Shown here in pieces: positions 8,556-17,213 of a stretch of 64,000 nt of DNA (positions are counted from its first letter, which is position 1; each line of letters starts with the position of its first letter). The position numbers and the translations under genes are program-made. The stretch comes from Flavobacterium frigoris. Its GTDB lineage: Bacteria; Bacteroidota; Bacteroidia; Flavobacteriales; Flavobacteriaceae. The stretch lies in assembly GCF_900111075.1 (NCBI RefSeq), contig NZ_FOFZ01000015.1, positions 1-64,000 of the forward strand. Direction: 5' to 3'. A model generated the notes under the pieces. The model saw only the letters and a program-made list of their open reading frames with translations. It searched no databases and was not told where the DNA came from.

Positions 8556-9446
8556 TTATCTCATTAATGAATATAGATATTGGCTTCGTTCTTTATATGA
8601 AATCCTTTTATCAAATAAAATAGGTACCCTGACAATAAAAAGAAGCAACCTAAAAATATAATAATTAACTTTCACAGAATTTTTTTTAAAGTATTTAAAC
8701 ATACCGTCATGATACATAATTCGTTTTTTTGCTGAAAAAGCAGCTTCAGAAACACTGGCTCCCTCTAAATGTATTATTTTTGGTCCTTTAATCAAAAACT
8801 GTTTTAATCCCAACTTGCTTATTTGCTTTTGTAAATCTGACTCTTCATAATACATAAAAAAAACGGGGTCAAAACCATCAATCTTCAGAAACAAATCTTT
8901 TAAAAGAAACAGATCAGCTCCTGTAATATAATCCACTTCAAAATAATCATCATATGCAAATTCTCTTTTTTCCCTTTTGTATGGTGATTTAAAAGTGTTA
9001 CACGAATAATTATTAACATACTCAAAAAGAATTCTTGATTTAGAAGGAAAACTTTCGGATGAATGATTACTCTTTCCTTCTTTATCTAACAAAACTCCTC
9101 CCAAACAACCAATATTCAAATTCTTATTACTCCTAAAGAAGTACAAAAGCTCAAACACAGCATTATTCAACAAAATAGTATCCGAGTTTAGAAGAAACAA
9201 AAATTCCCCTTTAGAATATTCAACCCCCAAATTATTAGCCTTACCAAAGCCCAAATTTGTTTTAGATTCTATAAGTACAACATTTGGAAAATTAGACTTT
9301 ATATACTCTGTAGAACCATCGATAGAAGCATTATCTACTATAATAACTTCAAAATTTATATCAAAAGTGTTTGCATACACTGATTTTACACAGTCCGCTA
9401 ACAATTGTTTTGTATTGTAATTAACTATTATAATTGATACATCCAT
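8556..9446 (-). CDS. GT2 family glycosyltransferase, rhamnosyltransferase-like
   Basis: 296 aa. VSIIIVNYNTKQLLADCV (3-20), VDNASIDGS (37-45) and the metal site LLNSDT (85-90) give the GT-A core. The acceptor-side segment ADLFLLKDLFLKIDGFD, with FFMYYEESDLQ after it (EESDL carries the likely base), matches the GT2 subgroup often annotated as rhamnosyltransferases. RmlC in the same operon fits a rhamnose donor but does not prove it. A 92-bp AT-rich gap separates it from the polymerase; the upstream neighbour is 2 bp away. Confidence 0.92.
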   Translation of the reverse strand: MDVSIIIVNYNTKQLLADCVKSVYANTFDINFEVIIVDNASIDGSTEYIKSNFPNVVLIESKTNLGFGKANNLGVEYSKGEFLFLLNSDTILLNNAVFELLYFFRSNKNLNIGCLGGVLLDKEGKSNHSSESFPSKSRILFEYVNNYSCNTFKSPYKREKREFAYDDYFEVDYITGADLFLLKDLFLKIDGFDPVFFMYYEESDLQKQISKLGLKQFLIKGPKIIHLEGASVSEAAFSAKKRIMYHDGMFKYFKKNSVKVNYYIFRLLLFIVRVPILFDKRISYKERSQYLYSLMR

Positions 9447-9448
9447 TT

Positions 9449-10582
9449 CTAATTTTTTAATTTAACGTGTATCAGGCTGTCGATGTTGCCACATATCTTT
9501 GTCCATGAAAAATTTTCATATGCAAAATTCTGAATTAGTTTACAATCATTAGATAATTTTTCTACATCCGATACTTTTTCTTTTAATATTCTAGACAACT
9601 CCATGAAATCTCCAATCGGAAAAATCCCTCCCAATCTACCATCATCTGTGACATCATACGCTGTATTTAAATCTGTAGAAATAATATTACAACCTGATTT
9701 GATAGCCTCAAGATAAACAAGAGGAAATCCTTCAGATCTTGAGGATAAAATAAAAATTTTAGCCGTGTTGTATCTCTCTTTTAAAATATTGCGATCTAAA
9801 ATTGCTCCAGTAAAAACAATTCTTTTTAAAAGACTTGGGTTAATTTTAAAAAAATTAGCAATATAACATTTAAATCTATCCTCAATTGGCCCTATAACTT
9901 CTAATTTCCAATTCTCATTATCCTTACAAAATTCTCTAAAACCTTCTAGCAGTACTTCATTATTTTTCTCAAACGTTCCTATGCGACCTACGGTGATGAT
10001 AATGTTTTCTTTATCATTAAACGATATATCATTTCTTACGCCATTATCATAAAAACCATTAGGAATATATTGAATTTTACCTCTAAAAATATTGTTTTCT
10101 TCGCAGTATACATGTAGGTTCTTACTTTCTAAACTCAATAAATCAATTTTCTTTAATAATACATTATGAAATATTTGTTTTACAAAGCTAAACTTCCAAG
10201 TCTTGATGGAATCATTTACATCCATCTTTAAATAAACTCTTGCTTTTTTGTTTCGAAAATTTAAGATTTTAAAAACACACAACAAAAACAATTGTTTAAC
10301 CGAAAAATGATAAACCTGCAAAATATCGTATTTCCTAAAATTAAAAAAAATAAAAACTAACGAATTTAAAAAATCACTTTTAAACCTCTTTCCAATAAAA
10401 ACTTGTTTTAATCCTTTAACATCAGTTTCCAAATATGAATATTTTCCATTATTATAACTCGCAATTGTGGAATCATACCCATAATCCTTGTAGAGCACAT
10501 AAGGAATCATACCCACATCTTTAATAAGGTGAATGTTTTCACATGGAGTAAAAATTGTTAAAAATCTGATTTTTTTATTCAT
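9449..10582 (-). CDS. GT4-like glycosyltransferase
   Basis: GT-B enzyme of 377 aa. VGRIGTFEKNNEVLLEGF in the C-terminal half and SSRSEGFPLVYLEAIKSG (E-x7-E) mark the donor site. I chose the ATG at 10582 (MNKKIRFLTIF) rather than one nine codons earlier, because it gives the usual short operon overlap (8 bp with the upstream GT2) and a normal start to the first beta strand. The substrate is unknown. Confidence 0.88.
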   Translation of the reverse strand: MNKKIRFLTIFTPCENIHLIKDVGMIPYVLYKDYGYDSTIASYNNGKYSYLETDVKGLKQVFIGKRFKSDFLNSLVFIFFNFRKYDILQVYHFSVKQLFLLCVFKILNFRNKKARVYLKMDVNDSIKTWKFSFVKQIFHNVLLKKIDLLSLESKNLHVYCEENNIFRGKIQYIPNGFYDNGVRNDISFNDKENIIITVGRIGTFEKNNEVLLEGFREFCKDNENWKLEVIGPIEDRFKCYIANFFKINPSLLKRIVFTGAILDRNILKERYNTAKIFILSSRSEGFPLVYLEAIKSGCNIISTDLNTAYDVTDDGRLGGIFPIGDFMELSRILKEKVSDVEKLSNDCKLIQNFAYENFSWTKICGNIDSLIHVKLKN

Positions 10583-11552
10583 TTGTACCCATATTAAGAT
10601 ATCTAGCATACAACTTAATCATTGGTGTATGACATATGATAACTTTGATAAAACCTTTAATTCCAGCATTAATTAAAAATTTAGAATGATATCTTGCTCT
10701 TTCAAAATGTCCGTCTCTAATAAAAATACTGGTTAAAAAATGATGGTGCAATTCCAGTAATCTTTTAGTATCAATAGTTTTAACAGGATATTTTTTAATA
10801 TAATATTTCTTTATATCTAAAACTGAATTTTCAAACTCTTCAGTTTTTCTAAAATCAGTTTTGTTATTACTTAGTGAACCCTCCGCAACTGTATAAGTTA
10901 TTGTTTCAGTAGAAATATACTTGAACTTTGTATGCTGAATCATTTCCAGCCACATTGGGTAATCTTCCATAAAAAAACCCAACGATTTAAATTTTTTAAA
11001 ATCTATATGTTTTTTAAAAATATCATTTCTAAAAAGTACAGTACCTGCCGAAATAAAATTACATACAATTAATCGTTCATAAGCATCTTCTTCAGGGTTA
11101 GAAATAATATTTGAATTAGAAAAAATTTCATTCCCACTTACTGGGTCAAATTTAACGATTCTATAATCCGTAAAAACTAAACCATAACTCTCATTATTCT
11201 CTAAAAACTTAACTTGCAATTGTAATTTATTTGAATTATGCCACCAATCATCTCCAGCACAAGTACTTATATACTTTCCATTACATAAAGCCAAACAATC
11301 AGAATAATTCTTAATCACACCTTTATTTGGTTCTTTAGCCATGAGACGGATAATATTAGGGTATTTCTCAGCATATTCTTCACAGATCAAACGTGTATTA
11401 TCAGTTGGAGAAGCATCTTCTCCTATAATAATTTCAAAAGAATAATCAGTTTGTTGCGATAAAATGCTATCAAGAGTGCGCCCAATTGTTTGTTCTTGAT
11501 TGTAACATAATACAATAACAGAAATTAAAGGAATTTCATTTTCAACAATCAT
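10575..11552 (-). CDS. GT2 family glycosyltransferase
   Basis: 325 aa. LISVIVLCYNQEQTIGRTL (9-27), GEDASPTDNT (44-53) and CAGDDWW (98-104, metal site) define the GT-A domain. A 90-residue C-terminal extension follows, without clear membrane spans. It is 3 bp from the flippase gene upstream and overlaps the GT4 gene downstream. It probably transfers one sugar of the repeat unit. The donor is unknown. Confidence 0.92.
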   Translation of the reverse strand: MIVENEIPLISVIVLCYNQEQTIGRTLDSILSQQTDYSFEIIIGEDASPTDNTRLICEEYAEKYPNIIRLMAKEPNKGVIKNYSDCLALCNGKYISTCAGDDWWHNSNKLQLQVKFLENNESYGLVFTDYRIVKFDPVSGNEIFSNSNIISNPEEDAYERLIVCNFISAGTVLFRNDIFKKHIDFKKFKSLGFFMEDYPMWLEMIQHTKFKYISTETITYTVAEGSLSNNKTDFRKTEEFENSVLDIKKYYIKKYPVKTIDTKRLLELHHHFLTSIFIRDGHFERARYHSKFLINAGIKGFIKVIICHTPMIKLYARYLNMGTNE

Positions 11553-11555
11553 AAA

Positions 11556-13046
11556 CTATCTATTTAACCTTTTACTTAAAAAATCATTCAGAACCATCTT
11601 AATTCCCAATCGCTTATCCAATTCAATATAAGAGTGCCAAACTGAAAATAATATAAATCCTGAACCTAACAAGTAAGAATAAGGTTTATCTACAAATTTC
11701 ACAACTCCAAAACAACTAATCGCTAATGAAAACTGAATTGCGAAGATCTTTAAAAAGGAAGTGTTAAATGAAAAATGATACTTTATTTTACTCAAAAGAA
11801 AAACTTGGGAAAAATAAATAAAGTAACCTACAAAAAATGAAATCCCTAAACCTGTTAATCCCCAAAAATAATATCCTGCTAAATCAAACATAAGCATATA
11901 TAAATTTCCACACAAATCATTCCAAAAGAATATTTTAGTAGCTCCTTTCGCCAATAATATAAAGCCTATAGCCCAAGCTGCTGCCTTGAAAAACGTGGCC
12001 ACTGCTAACCACAAAACCATATCTTCAATAGCAACAAACTTAGTAGAGTATAAAATAATAATTATAAGTTTGATAAAAACCAAGAACATCATAATGACAG
12101 GTCCTAAAATCAAAATTGAAATTTCAGCTTGTTGGTTAATCGTTTTTTTACATAACTCATTTGATTTTGCTACTGCCGAAAGTCTTGGAAAATAATCCGT
12201 AGCCATAGCTGTAAAAACTAAACCAACATAAGTATTGATTATAGCAAACCCCGCAGTAAACAATCCAACTTGATCAACACCCCCTCTGTTACTAATAAAC
12301 AACTGAATTATATAAGTAGCCGCTGTTACAAATAAACTACTAAGACTAATCATAAAACCCATTTTTAGCATATTTTTTCCTTCGGAAAAAGCTAATGATT
12401 TAGTCAAATTAACCCGACTAATTTGAACTTTTCTAGCAAAATACCACGAAATAGCAAACGAAACAAAAGATGCAATAATTAGAGCGGGGACAATACCATC
12501 AACCCCCAAACAGTAATACAAAGGGATTGTAACTAATAATCCCAAAACACTGCCTGAAAGACTTGCTTTTGCTAAATATTTTATTTTTCTCATTCCTTGT
12601 AGAACTACCAGCTGTCCTACATTAAGTTGATTGAATAATAAAGTAATAGAAATCAATACAAAAGACCATATATAATTACTAGTCCCAAAAGTGATCTGAC
12701 TCAGCCATGGTGAAAGTAACAAAACTATCAATGTACCTAAAGCCCCTGTCACCCAAACCCAACGTCTTAAAACGGTTATGACCAAAGCAACACGAGTTTC
12801 ATCTCCACTACTATTAGCTGCTGAAACATCTCTAACAGCAATAGTTCCCAATCCAAAATTTGTAATTCCGCCAATTAAACCTGTCGCTGAACTAAGCAAA
12901 CCAACAATTCCCATCCCTGCTGAACCAAGGAATACAGCTATAAATTTAGAACGTATAATCGAAATCAAAATAGTAAAAATTTGAACACCTCCAAATATGG
13001 ACGTGGCTTTAATTATATTACGATAAGAAGATTGGTTTTCACTCAT
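11556..13046 (-). CDS. Wzx-type O-antigen/polysaccharide flippase
   Basis: A MOP-superfamily membrane protein of 496 aa with about 12 hydrophobic segments. The N-terminal FGGVQIFTILISIIRSKFIA, followed by FLGSAGMGIVGLL, is typical of the O-antigen translocase (Polysaccharide_synt) family. It flips undecaprenyl-PP-linked repeat units to the periplasm. It pairs with the EpsG-like polymerase and the two chain-length or export proteins to make a Wzx/Wzy pathway. It lies 6 bp after the aminotransferase gene. Confidence 0.93.
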   Translation of the reverse strand: MSENQSSYRNIIKATSIFGGVQIFTILISIIRSKFIAVFLGSAGMGIVGLLSSATGLIGGITNFGLGTIAVRDVSAANSSGDETRVALVITVLRRWVWVTGALGTLIVLLLSPWLSQITFGTSNYIWSFVLISITLLFNQLNVGQLVVLQGMRKIKYLAKASLSGSVLGLLVTIPLYYCLGVDGIVPALIIASFVSFAISWYFARKVQISRVNLTKSLAFSEGKNMLKMGFMISLSSLFVTAATYIIQLFISNRGGVDQVGLFTAGFAIINTYVGLVFTAMATDYFPRLSAVAKSNELCKKTINQQAEISILILGPVIMMFLVFIKLIIIILYSTKFVAIEDMVLWLAVATFFKAAAWAIGFILLAKGATKIFFWNDLCGNLYMLMFDLAGYYFWGLTGLGISFFVGYFIYFSQVFLLSKIKYHFSFNTSFLKIFAIQFSLAISCFGVVKFVDKPYSYLLGSGFILFSVWHSYIELDKRLGIKMVLNDFLSKRLNR

Positions 13047-13052
13047 AGTTCT

Positions 13053-14165
13053 TTAAACAGTACCAGAAGAATAGTTGTTCAAGATTTCCACCACTTTCTC
13101 CACTTCTTTCTTACTCATAACTGGACTAATTGGTAAACTTAGTACCTCATTGTGCATTTGTTCAGTAATAGGTAATGAAAAATTATTAAAATCAACATAA
13201 CATTCCTGTAGATGGGGCGGGGTTGGATAATGAATTAGGGTTTGTACTCCATTTTCTGACAGATAATCTTGTAATTCTTTACGATTGTTGCTACGAATAA
13301 CAAAAAGGTGCCAAACATGTTCAGCAACTACATCTGCTTTCGGAAGTATTATTCTAGAATTTTTGATATTCTCAAGGTAATAAGCTCCAATTTTTTGGCG
13401 CTGTAAGGTTTCCTGATCTAAATAACGTAATTTGACGTTTAAAAATGCCGCCTGCATTTCATCCATACGGCTATTTAAACCTTGATATTGATTAACATAT
13501 TTTTGAGCGGAACCATAATTAGCCAATGTACGAACCACTTTTGCTAATTCAGCATCTTTTGTAGTTACTGCTCCAGAGTCTCCTAAAGCACCCAAATTCT
13601 TTCCTGGGTAAAAACTAAAACCAGCAGCATCACCTAGATTACCCGTTCGAATACCATTCCATCGAGCTCCTATTGCTTGAGCATTATCTTCAATTAGTTT
13701 TAAACTATGCTTACCAGCCAATATTTCTAATTCTTGATTCCAACAAACGCTACCATACAAGTGAACTACCATAATAGCTTTAGTCTTTGAAGTAATTTTG
13801 CTTTCAATCAAGTTCAAATCTAAATTATAAGTGTCAAAATCGGGCTCAACTAAAACTGGCGTTAACTGATTGTCTGTAATAGCTAAAATAGAAGCAATAT
13901 AGGTATTCGCTGGGACAATTATCTCATCGCCTGGTTTCATTACACCCAATTCAATATATGCTTTAAAAATAAGACGTAAAGCATCTAAACCGTTGGCAAC
14001 AGCTACTGCATTTCCTCCTTCTTGAAAAGACACCAAACCAGACTCAAATTGCTTTACATGATCTCCTAATAAATACCACCCACTATCAATAACTTCAGCG
14101 GCAACTTTTTTGAGTTCTTCTGCATATTGAGCATTGACTTTTTGTAAATCTAAAAATTTTATCAT
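13053..14165 (-). CDS. DegT/DnrJ/EryC1 sugar aminotransferase (FdtB/QdtB-like)
   Basis: A PLP-dependent aminotransferase of 370 aa. Lys189 in [13 protein letters not shown] is the Schiff-base lysine, and Asp160 in [11 protein letters not shown] contacts the cofactor. The family transfers an amino group from glutamate to a keto-sugar nucleotide. Next to two FdtA-type ketoisomerases and an acyltransferase, the likely product is a dTDP-3-amino-3,6-dideoxyhexose. It follows a 461-bp gene-free gap and is the first gene of the flippase/transferase block. Confidence 0.93.
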   Translation of the reverse strand: MIKFLDLQKVNAQYAEELKKVAAEVIDSGWYLLGDHVKQFESGLVSFQEGGNAVAVANGLDALRLIFKAYIELGVMKPGDEIIVPANTYIASILAITDNQLTPVLVEPDFDTYNLDLNLIESKITSKTKAIMVVHLYGSVCWNQELEILAGKHSLKLIEDNAQAIGARWNGIRTGNLGDAAGFSFYPGKNLGALGDSGAVTTKDAELAKVVRTLANYGSAQKYVNQYQGLNSRMDEMQAAFLNVKLRYLDQETLQRQKIGAYYLENIKNSRIILPKADVVAEHVWHLFVIRSNNRKELQDYLSENGVQTLIHYPTPPHLQECYVDFNNFSLPITEQMHNEVLSLPISPVMSKKEVEKVVEILNNYSSGTV

Positions 14166-14626
14166 ACATTAAAATTCAATATAATTTTCTTTTATTATTT
14201 TCAAACAACTATATAAACAAATCGTCCATATATTTTTATTGCCTTAAATTTAATATTAGACGGTAAAGATATATAAACGACAATCATAATTTTAGCTCTT
14301 TCACAAATGGTAAAAATTTTAGCTACATACACTAATTGTAACGTATTTTTTGTTATTCATCTACCTTTACTGCCTGCAGATAAAGGTTTATAAATTTTAT
14401 TTACTAAACAGCAAAAACGAGCTAATTTTTAGCTTTTACTGTAATTGATTTGCAGTTTTCTGATGAACGATATACTATTAATTTCTATTTGACAACTTTA
14501 TATTTTAAGTATTTATGAGGAAAGCATGAAATCCATTGGCTAACTAATGTAGTGCTATTCTGTTACTACAGTAATAAAAACATCTAATTATTTTCATACT
14601 TAAAGTAAGCAAAATAAAAACCTTAA
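14166..14626. other. 461-bp gap inside the polysaccharide operon
   Basis: No gene or gene remnant is recognisable. There is a nested palindrome at 14364-14386: CCTTTA, then CTGC-CT-GCAG, then A and TAAAGG. It could be an RNA hairpin or a weak terminator between the amino-sugar module and the transferase block. I see no good TAnnTTTG promoter on the minus strand upstream of the aminotransferase, though the gap would be the natural place for one. Confidence 0.6.
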
Positions 14627-15304
14627 TTAATAAATCCCTCTATTAGAAATAGTATGCAAAATATTAAATTCTTCAACAATACTTTTAATTATTTCGCTTT
14701 TCGGCATAACATTATTTAGTACATATTCAATAATTTCATTTTCAAAATTTTCAAAACCATATTTTTTTATTGCATAGGTATTAACTGAAATGGCTTTGCC
14801 TGGTATGAACCTCGAAAAAGGTTTTACATTTTTAATTGCAGCCGCATTAGTAGCAACTATTGAATAATGGCCAATGACGCAATGTTGGTGCAAGGCAGCC
14901 CCCATCCCTATATTTGATCCCTTTAATAATTTTGATATACCGCCAACTACAACATTTGGTGCTAAAGTCACTTGATTTGAAATTCTTGCATCATGAGGAA
15001 TATGAGACCCATGCATAAAAAAACAATCATCCCCAATAACAGTTAGTTCCTCATAGCAAGGCTTCTGCACCGCAACATGCTCTCTAAAAATATTCCTGTT
15101 ACCGATGATAATTAATTTATCACTGCTATCATGCCTTGGATCTTTAGTATCTTCACCTGGAGTTCCAATCACGACATGAGGTCCAATCCAATTATCATCT
15201 CCAATTTCTAATGGTCCTATTAAAACGCTATAAGGTAAAATCTCATTATTATTTCCTATTTTGACATCACCCTCTATTATTACAGTTTTATGTATTTTAT
15301 TCAT
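14627..15304 (-). CDS. LpxA-like hexapeptide acyltransferase (amino-sugar N-acyltransferase candidate)
   Basis: 225 aa of left-handed beta-helix hexapeptides (about 3-160), including VIIEGDVKIGNNNEILPYSV, and a helical C-terminus. The whole-length match is to LpxA-type acyltransferases. It lies directly after the FdtA genes (4-bp overlap) and upstream of the aminotransferase, so I infer the QdtC/FdtC job of acylating the new amino group with acetyl-CoA or an acyl carrier. A true LpxA for lipid A is expected in the fab/lpx cluster, not here. Confidence 0.8.
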   Translation of the reverse strand: MNKIHKTVIIEGDVKIGNNNEILPYSVLIGPLEIGDDNWIGPHVVIGTPGEDTKDPRHDSSDKLIIIGNRNIFREHVAVQKPCYEELTVIGDDCFFMHGSHIPHDARISNQVTLAPNVVVGGISKLLKGSNIGMGAALHQHCVIGHYSIVATNAAAIKNVKPFSRFIPGKAISVNTYAIKKYGFENFENEIIEYVLNNVMPKSEIIKSIVEEFNILHTISNRGIY

Positions 15305-15708
15305 AGTTTAAAATTTTTAAATTCTTCATAATCTCTGATATAATCACTCTCCGAATAAGAATTCGATGCTAAAACTAAGCATATACTACCACTCGAAAAA
15401 CCTTTAATTTCCCTCCAGATACCAGGTTGAATATGTAATGCTTTTGAAGGATCATTCAAAAAAAACTCTTTTTTAGAAAGACCGTCGTCTAACACAAATG
15501 TAAAAGAACCACTGGCTGCAACTATATACTGTTGCAGTTCATAATGTCCATGCCCTCCTCTATCAGCCCCCATGGGAACATCATATAGATAATAAATCCT
15601 TTTAATATCAAAAGGAATGTTTTTACTATTTTCCAAAACAGTAATATTACCTGCATCAGTGTGCACTTTAGATAAATCTAATATCTTGCAATCAAAAACA
15701 CTATACAT
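15301..15708 (-). CDS. WxcM-like sugar 3,4-ketoisomerase, paralog 1
   Basis: A small cupin of 135 aa of the FdtA/QdtA family, which converts dTDP-4-keto-6-deoxyglucose to a 3-keto isomer. The active-site HxH is intact (His53-Gly-His55 in RGGHGHYELQQ). The IYYLYDVP and SGSFTFVLDDG segments are typical. It overlaps the acyltransferase by 4 bp and the second ketoisomerase by 8 bp. Galacto versus gluco stereochemistry cannot be told from sequence. Confidence 0.92.
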   Translation of the reverse strand: MYSVFDCKILDLSKVHTDAGNITVLENSKNIPFDIKRIYYLYDVPMGADRGGHGHYELQQYIVAASGSFTFVLDDGLSKKEFFLNDPSKALHIQPGIWREIKGFSSGSICLVLASNSYSESDYIRDYEEFKNFKL

Positions 15709-16102
15709 TTTTCAATATTTTAAATTCCTTAAAATCTCTGATGTAATCTTCCTTCGAAAAAGTCTCACTAGAAATATGCAATGATAAAGAATTAGTTGAA
15801 AAATTCTCAATATGTCTCCACGTTTGGGCTGGCAAATATAAACCGTAATAACTTCTATTTAAAGAAAATTTTTCAGTGCTACCGTCAGCATTTGTTACAA
15901 CAACATCAAAACTTCCGCTTATGGCTACAATTATTTCTTTTTGTTCATAATAAGCATGACCTCCTCTTATTTCACCTCCAGGCACATCATAAGTCCAAAA
16001 AACTCTTTGAATTTCAAATGGAATTTGGTTAGGAAACTGCATAAAAGTTAAGTTCCCTCTTGGATCTTGAATTTTTGGAAAATTTAAAATTACCGGCTTC
16101 AT
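15701..16102 (-). CDS. WxcM-like sugar 3,4-ketoisomerase, paralog 2 (HxY variant)
   Basis: A 133-aa cupin, clearly homologous to its 3' neighbour (VFWTYDVPGGEIRGGHAYYE against IYYLYDVPMGADRGGHGHYE). The second histidine of the active-site HxH is Tyr51 here (His49-Ala-Tyr51). It may be a partner subunit, a different isomerase specificity or a decayed copy; the intact frame argues against decay. It lies 25 bp after the wzz-like gene and overlaps paralog 1 by 8 bp. Confidence 0.88.
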   Translation of the reverse strand: MKPVILNFPKIQDPRGNLTFMQFPNQIPFEIQRVFWTYDVPGGEIRGGHAYYEQKEIIVAISGSFDVVVTNADGSTEKFSLNRSYYGLYLPAQTWRHIENFSTNSLSLHISSETFSKEDYIRDFKEFKILKNV

Positions 16103-16127
16103 ATTATCAAATATATAAGATAAAATA

Positions 16128-17204
16128 CTATTTAAGAATCAATTTAATCAACCTAATAAAAACCAAATAAACAACTATTAAAAGACCTGCTAATAATCCC
16201 CCAAATACAATTCCTTTCGCCTTCCCAAACTTTTCTTTTTTCAAAGGTAAAATAGGTCGATCAATCACTTGAATCAAAGGGGTTTCTTTACGCAACGTTA
16301 CTTTAGCCAGTTCCGTTTGTTTGACCAATTCAGCTAGTATGGTGGTATTCGCTTGTACATCTACCTGCCGGCGAGCCGATGGCGCACGACGTACATTCAT
16401 CGCGGGATTTAACCCAAAAGTATTATCATTAGCAACTGCTACCCCTGTAATGGCTCCATTCAATTCCCGGCGAATAGAATCGGTTTGACGTTCTAAAATA
16501 AGCATGTTCTCTCGCGACTTCTTGCTTTTAGTCTCAATATAAAAATCAGAAACTTTTTTAACTAAGGCTTCGGTAAAATATTTAGCAAACAATTCATCGG
16601 TAGAGGCTACATCAATCGATATAATAGCAATTTTCTTGTCTTTTTGACCAACAGTCAAACCATTTGTAGATAAACTACCATACATCACTCCTAAAATACT
16701 ATCTTGAACTCGAGTATAGTCCTTACGGTCTTCATTGGGTAAAAATTGAAGACTAGCAAAGTTGGGCTTGTCTTTCCAACTGTCTCGCCACCCATTATTT
16801 TGAATATACATCTCAGCCAAAGAAATTTTCTTCCCTTCATAGGTAACCGCAGTTAATAACGTTTGCTCCACCATCGAGCGGGATTTAAACAACTCAGTTA
16901 AATTAGATCCCGTGAAGATACTTCCTCCACCGCCACCTAAATCCAAACCAAAAGAACTTGCCAAACCCAACGCTCCGCCTAATCCACCGCCACCTTTTTC
17001 ATCTTCTAAAGCAAAAGACAAAGTTGCCGTATAAACCGGTTTTTTACTGTAAGAATACGCTAACCCCAGAGTAGCGCCAATAATTCCAGCTAGAACAATA
17101 ATTTTCCATTGAGAAATTAAGTAGGAGAACCATTCCTGTGCTTTCTCTATTAATTCCTTTAAGGATATTTCGTCGTTTACAGTATTTTGATGATCCGTGT
17201 TCAT
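16128..17204 (-). CDS. Wzz/GNVR-type chain-length determinant
   Basis: A 358-aa inner-membrane protein with transmembrane segments near 36-53 and 332-352 enclosing a periplasmic coiled-coil region, the standard Wzz topology. A Gly-rich loop (GGGGLGGALGLASSFGLDLG) follows the first beta strand. It has no kinase domain, unlike the Wzc at 28601. It should set polymer length with the Wzx/Wzy system, and it is 9 bp from the SLBB export gene. Confidence 0.9.
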   Translation of the reverse strand: MNTDHQNTVNDEISLKELIEKAQEWFSYLISQWKIIVLAGIIGATLGLAYSYSKKPVYTATLSFALEDEKGGGGLGGALGLASSFGLDLGGGGGSIFTGSNLTELFKSRSMVEQTLLTAVTYEGKKISLAEMYIQNNGWRDSWKDKPNFASLQFLPNEDRKDYTRVQDSILGVMYGSLSTNGLTVGQKDKKIAIISIDVASTDELFAKYFTEALVKKVSDFYIETKSKKSRENMLILERQTDSIRRELNGAITGVAVANDNTFGLNPAMNVRRAPSARRQVDVQANTTILAELVKQTELAKVTLRKETPLIQVIDRPILPLKKEKFGKAKGIVFGGLLAGLLIVVYLVFIRLIKLILK

Positions 17205-17213
17205 ATCTCTTTA

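Noticed and set aside
14627-15304. Housekeeping LpxA (lipid A synthesis)
   Set aside because: The fold fits, but the position within a dTDP-3-amino-sugar module argues for an amino-sugar acyltransferase; still, only a search could settle this.
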